The position numbers were made by a program, and so were the translations under genes. From Trichuris trichiura (taxonomy: Eukaryota > Nematoda > Enoplea > Trichinellida > Trichuridae): a stretch of 64,000 nt of DNA. Position 1 is the first letter of the stretch. Each line of letters starts with the position of its first letter. Shown here in pieces: positions 14,901 to 25,500 of this stretch. Location of the stretch: NCBI GenBank assembly GCA_037903355.1, contig JBAJFE010000034.1, positions 682,001 to 746,000 on the forward strand, in the 5' to 3' direction. The notes beneath the pieces were generated by a model that had not been told where the DNA came from, ran no database searches, and saw nothing but the letters and a program-made list of their open reading frames with translations.

Positions 14901-17900
14901 TGGTCGTTTATCTTGGGGCTTTTGTGGCCACTGAGGCCACAAGCCCAAGGTAACTTTGCAATGACACAGTAATTCTTTGAGCTAACACGGTATTCCATTA
15001 GAGTGTGCATCCTTGGAGACTACTTATTCAAAGCTAAATCTTTGAATCTGAAGAACGATTCGAATGCTTGCAACAAGACCAGGCTAGCTGATTTGTACTG
15101 TATCACCAAAAACTCAACCCATGAAAAAATATGCGAGTCCTACTACATGGAACACGACGTCACCTCCGTTGCTGCTATCCCCGGATTCAACGGAGAAACA
15201 TTGGCCGGTTAGTGGATGAGCAGGCAGCAAATTAAATTAAAGCATTTTATTTTTGTTGTTCAGCTAATTTGAAATCGTCTTATATGCGGGCTGGAGAGAT
15301 AGTTCCAGGACACACAGGGGCTGCAGGCATCGAAGTTAGCCAGGACATGAGCACGTCTTTCTTTGTCCTAATGGCCATATTTTTTCCATCCGTAACTGGA
15401 ATAATGACCGGAGCCAATATGTCTGGTAACTAAGTCGCAAAAAGCGAGCTTACTTTTATTTTCGACAGATTGCTGATGACGTTAATTTTAGGGGACTTGA
15501 GAGATCCACAACAGTCAATTCCTGTAGGCACAATCGCCGCAACTGTAACAACATCAGTGATTTATTTGAGTTTGGTAATAATTTATGGCGGCTCCATTAA
15601 CGGATCTGTCCTAAGAGATAAGTATAATCGCCGCCTTATTGCTTTCAGCATCTTTGCGCAAACCATTTTGATCATTTAGGTACGGAATGAGTTTAGGAGG
15701 CAAAATGGTTGCCGCTGTGCTAGCTTGGCCGAGCGATTGGATTTTACTCATTGGATCTTTTACTTCTTGCATTGGTGCTGGCCTTCAATGTCTATGCAGT
15801 AAGTTAGTAAGGTGCAGCTTACTGTGTGCAAATTAGCACATTTACTGTCCTTCATTATGTTCAACGACAGGTCAGTATAAGCGATGCGTTTAACATCTCT
15901 TCCGAATATTAAGGCCAATGGTAGACTAGCTGTTTAGCTTTATTTTTTGCTATTATTTGTATCTAATGTTGACTAAAGCGTTTAGCTCTTTGCATAAATC
16001 TTCTTTCAGGCGCTCCTCGCCTCCTCCAGAGCATTGCAAAGGATGATCTCTTGCCTTTTCTCAACCCGTTCCGTGCGGTTACAGCTAGGAATGAGCCATT
16101 TAAAGCTCTACTTGTCACCACAGTAATTGCAGAATGTGCAATACTAATCGGTGGCATAGATTATATAGCTCCTGTTGTTGACCTGTTCTTCCTGCTTTCG
16201 TACTGCTTCTGCAACATTGCCTGCGCTCTGCAAACATTCCTGAGGGCGCCAAATTGGAGACCGCGATTTCGTTTCTATCACTGGAGCTTGGCCGTTCTTG
16301 GGGCTTTGCTTAACCTTTTCATAATGTTTTCAACTTATTGGCATTATGCATTTCTTGCTCTTGCTGTATGCGCAATGCTGTATAAATATATTGAGTACAA
16401 AGGGTAAAGGGCCCATTATTTTTAGACACACGAATTCGGAATTGCTTTTTTAGAGCTAGACAAGAATGGGGCGATGGTATACGAGGACTGGCGCTGACAA
16501 CTGCCCAATACAGTCTTCTTCGTATAGAAGACTCGAGCCCGGAGACTCACCACTGGCGGTAAGAGCATTGGTGCCTGTTTTTCATTGGGTTAAGTTATTT
16601 TAGGCCTCAGCTGCTTGTGTACATTAACTCGCGGGAAATCGATCACATTGAAAACGTTAAAGTGCTCCACTTTGCCAGTCAGTTGAAAGCAGGCAGAGGT
16701 CTGACAATGGTAACATCCATCGTCAATGGGGAGTTGACGTGCGAAGAAGATAGGAAAAAAGCGGAAACTTTGAAACTCGTAAGGAACTTCTGTTCCTTAT
16801 TTCAGCATGTCATATTTTTTGCTCATACTCATCTAGTATGCATGAGCAAGTAAGTGAACAGAACAAGCTATTTTAAGTAATATGCTTTCTACCTGTAGAA
16901 ATTCATTCGATGGATAACGTAGCGTTAACATGATCACTGAACAAATGGCAAAGTTTGCAGAATTCACTTTTTGATTTGTTTAGAAGCTTACTGATAATAT
17001 GAAAGCAGCTAAAGTGAAAGGATTTACGGAAGTGGTCGTGTCCAAATACTTTGCCCAGAACGTGGAGACCCTACTGCAGTGCGTTGGTATGGGTTGTTTG
17101 CGCCCAAACACCTTTGTCATTGCGTGGCCACAAAATTGGAAAAATTTAACCGGAAAAACTGGCTTGCAAATGGAACATTTTATAGGTTGGTTTGGCGTTG
17201 CGCTGTCTTTTGAAGAAACATTATTACTGTTTTAATCCTATTTTTGTTTTGCTCACTACAAACCAGTAACTCGAACTTTGGGAAAGTTCGTTAAGCTAGC
17301 TTGATTTGCCCCTGAATAAAAATGTCTATATTTTTGGCTTATTATGCAGCTTAACAAAAAGTTAAATTCCGGGATTTTGCAATTAATATGTTTATTTTCT
17401 TTAACAAGTAAGTGATGAAACAAGTGTGACAAATACTAAGGAAAAGAATGTCCATGGATGGGTAAAATGAGGTGTCTGTCCCATGTTAGCAAAGTTTCGC
17501 CAAGCAACTATTCTCTCATTTATTAATGAATTTTTTTAAGCTTCTTTTAGTGTGAGAAATCTTTAGCTTTTTACATCTGGACTAACTTTAAATTTTAGAT
17601 GTCCTCTGCAGAGCAGCAAGGGCACATATATGCTTGCTCGTTCCCAAAGGACTGGTCGTTTTCCCGGATGTACGTGACCAGCTAGCTGGTTTCATAGACG
17701 TTTGGTGGATTGTACCTGACACTGGCATTCTCATTCTTCTTGCTTCTCTTCTGCAGCAACATAAAGCTTGGCGTGCTTGTAAACTACGTGTTTTTGCCCT
17801 GGCCAACTCGGAAGATCAATGTAAGTGGACCTTAGGCTAAGGGAAGCTTTATTAACTCTTCCATTGTCTTTTGGCGTTTCTTAATTTTTAAACGCTTCGC

Positions 17901-20566
17901 CAACAATCCCACTTAAATGTATTTATACTTTATTTTGTTATGATTTCAGTGCCCGGTATGAAAAGCAAATTGCAGAAGTGCGTTTCACATTTGCACATCG
18001 ATGCACTTATCGATGTTTCCTACGTGAGCAGTGATGATCAGTACCCTTCCGCTTACGTGTCAGCCTTTGAGAATTTACAACACCAGAATTTCTGTGATGC
18101 CGTTGGAAAAGGGCCATTTAATAAAGTAAACATGCATGTTCGTCGATAAACGGTATCACGCGTTGCTGCATGCAGTTAATGATAAAATTTTGTGATTGTT
18201 GGGGTCGTTTTCAAAGAGGTGACGGGATTTTGCTCGTTTTCAAACCTCGACTTTTAGTGATGCTGACTAGTAACCGCTTACTAGCAATTACTGCACCATA
18301 ACTACCAGATCGTTGTGCTTTTATTAACATAGAACATCTCGGCATACAACCGCGCAGGTTTAATAGCTTCGTTCTTTCATTCAGTTGTTTAATGAACTGC
18401 CCAACTATCCCCTGATTATTGTGTTGATTTTGAAGTTGCTTATTACAGCTAACATTTCTGACGGAAACGAAAACTTTATAAAAAATCAGTTAGCTCTTAT
18501 TTTCTGGAACAGTTTTTCTGTTGTTGAACGTAACGTATTTTAAAACACGTAGATTCACGAGTATCTGCTCAATACCTGCACCATTCTTCTTCCGATGAGC
18601 TCTGCAGGGTCCTTTCCTGCAAGGAAAACGCAACTGTTGAAATTCGAATGTTCGTTTCATTAACGCAAGTTCCATTGAGCGACAGGAAGTTTTGTTTTCT
18701 ATAATAGTTCATAACTGTTAATAAAATAACTTTTTTTTTGAATGCTCATTTTTTCAATATTGTAGGGAGGTTACGTGAACATGGCTGCTAAAATGTCCTT
18801 GCATATATATGAGGGTTGTTCGAAAAGTTCCAGGAAAAATTAAATAAAAATTTTATTTGCAGTGATATCAAACTTAGTTTTCAACATAACCTCCTCAGCT
18901 GCTGACCAAGCTTGGATAAAAGTTTAATGTTGGCTCTGACCTTAAAACGAAGATTTTCCAATATCACGGAGAAAACAATAACTTTAGGAGCAGTTTGTAC
19001 CACCCTGGCGCAGATTCGGGTAAGGCTACTTCTTCGTACAAGTTCGAAGATAACAGAGATAAAATGAAACATGTTTTGCCCGTCGGTTGGCGTCCTGTTA
19101 TACACTGCACCGTCTTTCCCGGAATTTTCTGAACATCCCTTGTATAAACGACGTCTATTGCCGGTTTCGAAGGAAGGCTTATTTTGTTCTCCGTACCTTT
19201 AGGTCAGTTTCGTCATTCATCATGTACTGGCGACATATTAAGTATCAGAGGCTAAGTGGGGAAAATAGACTTTTCTTTATAACGGATCAACTGCATTAAA
19301 CTGCATCATAAACATACTGATATATGAAGGTAAATAAATATACTATGAAAACGGGGACTGATATCTCCCGTTAAAGTTTGATTACACGTTCAGTAGTTCT
19401 CCGCCAATGGCTGGACACAAGCAGTCCCGACTGCTACGGACATTAAAAAGCTTTCGTTTTCTCAGTGGCCATCATTCATCGTAGAAACCAAAATATTACA
19501 GGCGACTTTTTGAAAGCAACCGTTACTTAACGCTACAAGCAACGTTTCGAATTAATGCAAAGGATGCAACTGATTCGGTGAACTGTTTCTTTCACGATGA
19601 TCTAAACATCGTTAAAAGAATGTCGCTGCCTTAGATTGCTACTTGATACCATTCGTAGCGGAATTCTTTTTTTCTCAGTCGTGCACGGACAACACCGACA
19701 TACGGTATTTGAATTCTGGTCCCTACTATTTTTTATGAACTCAGATTTCTTCAGTTTTCTGGTGTCACTAGAGAAAGCTAGATCCACCACTCGTGTAACA
19801 GATTTTTGGAACGTCTTAATTCTCCTTTTTGCTGTTTCGCAAGTCCGTATTCATGAACACTTTGTCTGGTTGTTGTAGCCAGCTATTCTTTCTTTTGATT
19901 AAAACACGAGCCGGAATCAGGCTGTATCAGACTCTTTTAGCTTTGTCATTTACAGTAGCCTATCGTCTTAGAAGCTGCCTTGCATGGATCGTCCATATTG
20001 TTGGCTGTAGTCACAGCATGTTGTTAAAAAATGTTTCATTTTAGCGCACGGTCATTCAGAGAAATTCCCTAAGTGGTGTGCTTGTTCCAAAAGTTGAGAA
20101 GGTAAAGTGTAGCAACTGACACTGATTGTTCAAAAATCGGCTGTTCCAGAGTGGCTCGACTTCAAGTGAACCGCCCGATGTTGTATCCAGTAAAGAACCA
20201 TTGACAATAGGCCGCTTCGTCCTGTCCCCAAGTAGAACTAGGCTGGATGCAGCCAATGGAAAGGATCCTGAACCTACCGAGAACAGCAACAGCCTCTCGC
20301 GTAGACCATCATCAGCACAAACAGGGAAGCAGACGTTCGAGTTGGCCGAAGCTAAAGCGTTTAATTCCCGCATATTGGACAAGTCTTCTAACAGTCGACT
20401 GGTTCTCTTGCCGTTACCCAGTTTGCCTGAAACGAAAGGCAACTGCGTTCAGTACGTGGCTTATCTGGACGCTCTAACTGAAGGTATTTCTCGCCTACTT
20501 CTTGTCAGAAGTCCTGACAATGAATTCGACAGTGTTGGCTGGCGACGCATGTACAGCTTTCATTAG
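8932..20566 (+). CDS. kcc: K-Cl cotransporter paralogue A (SLC12 family), complete, 16 exons
   Basis: KCCs carry K+ and Cl- out of the cell together and set cell volume and intracellular chloride. Exons: 8932-9105, 9176-9322, 9372-9426, 14531-14661, 14708-14949, 15002-15207, 15264-15425, 15492-15621, 15680-15798, 16010-16403, 16454-16558, 16604-16778, 16984-17185, 17599-17820, 17950-18125, 20150-20566. All phases agree, giving 1018 residues. TM1 has [13 protein letters not shown] and TM2-3 [18 protein letters not shown]. The K+-site Tyr is Y160 (SMYIVGG). TM6 has [16 protein letters not shown], and TM10 and after [12 protein letters not shown] and [13 protein letters not shown]. The extracellular loop in exon 6 keeps four Cys and several N-glycosylation sequons. 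The C-terminal cytosolic domain is diverged: the position of the WNK/SPAK-regulated Thr is E947, and the usual VITIYS end is replaced by a longer tail ending MYSFH. The ATG choice is the first in-frame Met; a longer 5' exon is possible. Confidence 0.95.
9427..14530 (+). other. 5.1-kb intron 3 of KCC gene A
   Basis: The donor AAA|GTACGT and acceptor TTATTTAG split one Ser codon, exactly as in paralogue B. Nearly all other introns of this gene are short. The intron contains the large palindrome at 13451-13925. I see no further coding exons; the short ORFs in it lack family similarity. Confidence 0.8.
13437..13977. mobile_element. Palindromic insertion with 195-bp arms, two hammerhead-like cores and 14-bp target duplication
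   Basis: The left arm, 13451-13645, is repeated inverted at 13731-13925 with an 85-bp spacer; one difference was noticed by eye (G/A near 13592). Each arm carries the core CTGATGA, C, GGGC/GCCC hairpin, GAAAGCTC: on the minus strand at 13548-13504 and on the plus strand at 13828-13873. Stem I is AACCA/TGGTT. After the right arm comes an A-rich stretch (13926-13963). The whole is flanked by TAAATACATTGATT at 13437-13450 and 13964-13977. A long target duplication plus A-rich 3' end suggests insertion by target-primed reverse transcription, as for LINE-dependent or Penelope-like elements. The element family is inference. Confidence 0.85.
18126..20149 (+). other. 2.0-kb intron 15 of KCC gene A
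   Basis: The intron lies between the exon ending GPFNK and the last exon beginning SGSTSSEPP; both phases are 0. It contains a mariner-type remnant (18810-19142). No additional exon is evident, although the corresponding protein region is short compared with vertebrate KCCs. Confidence 0.7.
18810..19142. mobile_element. Mariner-type MITE or internally deleted mariner
   Basis: The 333-bp segment is bounded by TA at 18808-18809 and 19143-19144. The left end reads TGAGGGTTGTTCGAAAAGTT and the inverted right end CAAGGGATGTTCAGAAAATT, an imperfect inverted repeat of about 30 bp. TA target duplications and a GGGTTGTTC-like terminus are typical of mariner elements. No transposase motif is recognisable in the interior, so it is non-autonomous. 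Confidence 0.82.
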
Positions 20567-22564
20567 TTTTCAGTTATATTACTGCTTTTTCTGCGTGTAA
20601 AAAGTAAGGCTTACTGTTCGCCGTGGTGGCGCATTTGCAACATCAACAATCGCACTACTTGAAATATTGATAGATAGTGTAAACAAAGCGCACACTTAAA
20701 GCTTACTAATAAGCATACAATATTCAACATGAAGCAGCTCATTCAGACAGAGAGCATGAATCAAAGATTGCTGTTGCCCAACGTCTCTTCAGAGGAACAT
20801 TTCATGGAAGCATGCTAATCAATTAATAATTACTACTATGCGTACGTACAGTGTTGATAAAAAATTATCTTAGAAGTTTCCAATATTCTTATCCAATAAA
20901 TATCAGTTAATTTGAAAGAGACGTAATAGGGCAGCAAAAAAAGGAAAAGCTTATGCTTGTTTAAGCTGTTGCGTTTCAGCTGAAGAAAAAAATTGTTTTC
21001 ACATTTAATACGACATCGGGTTGCCGTTTCGATTATTTTGTCCCTTTTTGCTGATTACTACTCTGTCTGCGCTTTTATCAGCGTTTTTCATTTTTTTTTG
21101 TTCACGAGTTAGCGTTAAGCAGAGCTGCATTAGTCTCTCTATTTCCCTACATACGTTATTTTTGTACTTAAACACATTTAACCCATGTACGTTAAATGTT
21201 CTTTGCGAGGACATGTAGTCCTTTCGTTGAAAACTATGCTCCCCTGGGAGTGGTGAATTCTTTCTAACATTTTCACCCTTTTCTGCTAATAATCGGTCGT
21301 CTGTCAGTTGGTGTATACTTCGATATTTGATGGAAACTTACCATTAATAATTCTAGGAGTTCTGAGTGCGAATTCGCGTATTCATATTTTCATCTTTGGC
21401 ACGGAACTGCGTATGCATCATTTGATTAGGTTTCATTTAGCAATTTCAAGCTTTAACCAGATCGTCTCAAAGAAAATCATCATGTTTATTAATGCGTCTA
21501 CTCATTGTAGAGTCTAAATGCCTCATTTTTGCATGGGCACATGGGACTGTTCGAAGCGGTCCATTTCTTATCCATCATCATTGAACCTAATTTCTGTTCG
21601 GCGGCAGAACCACGCGTGTACAAGGGTTTCAAAATATTTTTACAGTTGTGCCTCCAGTAATCACTGGAACACATTTTATGGGACATACTGTAAATATAGT
21701 GTCGCCAAAGTCAATGCATTTCTGATTTCCAAACTTGAACGTTTTCAAACCACTGACAAAAAACAGTTTGGTTTAGATGATTGCAAATACATTCCTTACC
21801 TGGCCCCACTCTACAGCGCAGTTTTGACCTGTTCGAGATTTCGACTGTCGGGATCTTAACCCTAAGCATCAGTGTGATAACCAATACAGTACTCTGATGT
21901 TTACGCTTCATTGTATAAACGTGTATTGATGAAAGAACTGTGCGCTAGAAATCATTCGATACTCTTTATGCACCAATCGCGGATAAAACTTTATAACTGG
22001 CCGCAAATGTTCCGCTGGCTGTTAACAGAGGTCAAAGTTTTTCATAGTAGAAAAAGCAAATGAAACTAGACTACTGCGTACAGACAAATCAATTTGTTAT
22101 TCTAATTCAGTGGAGAAAATGCATATCCTTCAACTGCATGCTTTCAGTAATTTGTCGCTATGTTACATCGTGCATGCACATGGACGAAGTATCTCTCAAA
22201 GTCACTCTACAGGGCCTGATTCGTGTCCCAATAGTTGACTGCAAATTAAGTTTTGTGATTTCGAAGTTTCAGGCAAACTCTGAGCAGTGCGATCCACAGT
22301 ATTTGTTTTTAGAAAGTGACGTAGCTCAGCTGACGAGCAGTTCATCAATCATTCGTTTTTTAAGAGTGCGTTTTTGCGACGACAACAGGTAGGAAATTGT
22401 TAACTAAGTTTTGGAGCCATATGATTGCACTCCCAATGTGCTTGCATGTATGCAACAGACTCCCAAAAGACTGAGATAGTAGCGTAAATTTTTTTCACAT
22501 TGATTGTTGAGAAACAAATCAATTAAGTATAACCATAACGCATCGCAACGAATATTTAAGCACG
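20567..22564. other. Spacer between the convergent KCC genes
   Basis: This region must contain both 3' ends and polyadenylation signals. A 110-codon open frame at 22060-22392 on the plus strand has no family similarity that I recognise. I see no transposon ends here. Confidence 0.55.
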
Positions 22565-25500
22565 TTAAGAATAAATTGTAACCACTTCTCTGCCTGAGCC
22601 TCTGACCAGAAGCACCCTGGGTAAACCTTCAGTCAAAACTTCTAAATATTCCATGTAATTTTTGAAGTCGTTCTTCGTTAGCGGAGGTTTGGGAAGGCTA
22701 AGAACGATCAGACGACTTGTGGAAGAACGTTCCCGAATGACGCTATTCAGCAGCAACGCAGTATTCATTTTGCGCACAATTCTTCGACTGGACGAAGTTA
22801 ATCTAGTATGTTCAATTGGATGCTTCACATCTTCAGGAACCTGGTCGCAGTATTCAAAATTTGGATTATCGTATCCAATGTCAGGCAGCTTCTGTTCTAT
22901 GCTGCCAAGCTGCATATCAATGCTTCCTCTTCTGGAACTTTTCGTCGAAAGTTTGCGAATGAAAGAAGCCAGCGCTCCGTGTCCAGCTCGATCATCTTCT
23001 GCAAGATCAGATGAACTAAGCGTAGATTTCGCAGGTTCAGTCTCCGTTTTTTCCTAATAAAACTCTGCTGTTAAGTAGCAAGTGACCTTCAAAAAAATTT
23101 TCACCTTCTCTTCCTTCTGTCCAGCTGACCAATTTTGGAAATGGTTTCCTGTTATTGTCGGCCTTTGTTCATCTCGCATTTGCAATGTCTTTTCGTATGC
23201 TTGCTCCTTCAGTTCGCTATCATCAAGTTCCACTACATCAACGGTTGCTTCAATTCTCAAATTGTACATCCATCCTTGCAAATCACGTTTCATTTCAACG
23301 GCTAATTGTAAGAAAATACTCTTTACAAACGTCAGCTAGAACATTAGTTATTGCAACTCCAGAGAATGCAGTTTAGATGAGCTTATCTCAGAATGTTATT
23401 ATTGCCGAAGCATAAATTTCGAGCTACTATGTAGATAATGTTTGAGGTTTCGAGTTGACTAATGCGGATGACGCATTTGCATGGGTTCGAAAGCTTCAGC
23501 TGTTTTGTCACACATAGTAAACTTGTCAGTTATAGCCTTAATTATGAAAAGTGATGTTTTGAGAAAAACGGAACCCGTTGTAACGGTTCTATAAAGTAAC
23601 ATGCCTTCTTAAAATCTGCGAAGAATTTGCTTATATTGCCGTTTATTCTTCGATAGCTTTTCAACGGAAAATAGAGGCGAACAATGGATTTCGTTGGTTT
23701 GCTAATAAGCGATCCAACTATCTATTGGCAACGCTTTATTTTTCTGCATTTACAAAATCATACAACAATGTAAGCGATATCTCCTGCTTCTTTTTAAGAA
23801 GATATGTTTTGAATTACTGAAGTTATGACTTTGATGCATAGACTGTTATGCAAAGGCCTTCAAAATCTTCAATACGTCAAGACACATAATCTCACCGCTG
23901 AAGACGGGTCGCGAAAAACCCGAAAGCTCCGGAAGAAAAGAAAAATCTTTTTGTTTTACTTCACAACGGGAGAGAATCCGTAATAAAGATATTTTTTCAA
24001 TATGTCAGGATGTTCTTGAAAACTGGGTGTTTTTTAACGAGTTGAATTGTCATGGTTGTAAGGTCTTCTACGGCTTTTCCCCTTCTACGGCTTTTCCCGT
24101 TTTCCGGGAAAAGCCGTAGAAGACCTTACAACCAATACGTCAGGATACTAAAACTTTGCCATCCTTAAAATCAAGGAAAATTAATGCAGGCAAGACAAGA
24201 AAACTTAGGGACTGCATAATGAGACTGACAAAACTTACATCAGGGACAGAAGACCGCTTTTGTAAGAAAAGTATTACTTAAGCGAAAGGAACGAAACTTA
24301 GGAAACAGGTTCGTTTCTCCATCGCAGAATAGCAAGAAGTCAGGAATTACATCTGTTAGTATAGATTGACAGCCTGGGGTCATTAGTAATTATAAGAAAG
24401 GATATTTTCAGTTAAGGGTTAAGGCAAAATAGCGTTTTTAGAAAACAGAATTACGCAGCGTCATTTCAGATCCCGCTGTTTTGACCTGTGACGTTTAGTT
24501 TCACAGCCTCGGGTTTTGTAAGTGTATAGTATTGATGGAATCACCCAGACACTGCTGACTGACATCCCTAGGCACAGCGAATAAAAGAACATCTGACTAA
24601 TAGTGACGTAAACCAAAACAGGAGCCTGCCCTACAGCCATCTCCGTGAGAAACCTTTGTTACCAATCCCGTCTTCACTAAAACTTACAATTGTCATTAGT
24701 AAGTAGGGCTTTTCCCAAGTAAGTGCTGAATGTGTTAAAAAAGTAAGAATTGCTTTCGGAACTAGAGCAGTACCGACATTGGCATAAAGAAGAAAAGCAA
24801 AGGCTTCCAACACCAGTGGGATAAACCTGTACTTATCAATGAACGTCACATTCCCCATAGAAATAAATGACACCGTTTTCAACTTACAGTTATCGTGAGA
24901 TTGCGCAACCGCGAACACACGTAGCTTGCAGTTTCTCCAAACTCGGTCCTGTTTCAGCAAGAACGGAAGCAAAACCAGAAGTCCACCTGTGTGAATAATC
25001 CACCAGATATCTATGTTTCCACTGAGCTGGTCACCGACGTCAGGAAACATGGAAAGACCTTTTACCATCATAAAGCACTTGTTCGCTGCTGTTGTGCGGC
25101 ATACAGCATCTGCAAAGGAGTAATAGAAAATTTCATTGCATTCCTATTGTAGAGTCAGACCCAGAAAGCTATAATATTCTTGATTTCCGTCCCCGTAAAG
25201 AGTTCGCCAGCTCATGGGCCATCCAACAATGACGGTGTTTGGTCGAAGGCTAGCCATTCCTACACACTGAAGAACCGTACTGACGTTTTCATTTATGTAA
25301 TCAGAAAGCACAACTTCAGTGAATCCTTTCATCTTTGCCGTTTTCATGTTTTCTTTCAACGCCTAAATTTAGAAGGTCAAAAACACACGAAAAGTAACGT
25401 TTCGTTTACGCGGCCGCATCAAAAAGGAATTGTTCAACTTTTCGCGGGAGTTGCCTTACTTAAACTCACCTCATTAATTTTTGCTGCCCTTTCTTCATCT

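Noticed and set aside
20056..20442. 128-codon minus-strand ORF
   Set aside because: Antisense shadow of the KCC-A last exon.
22060..22392. 110-codon plus-strand ORF between the KCC genes
   Set aside because: No recognisable family or splice context; left as unassigned spacer.
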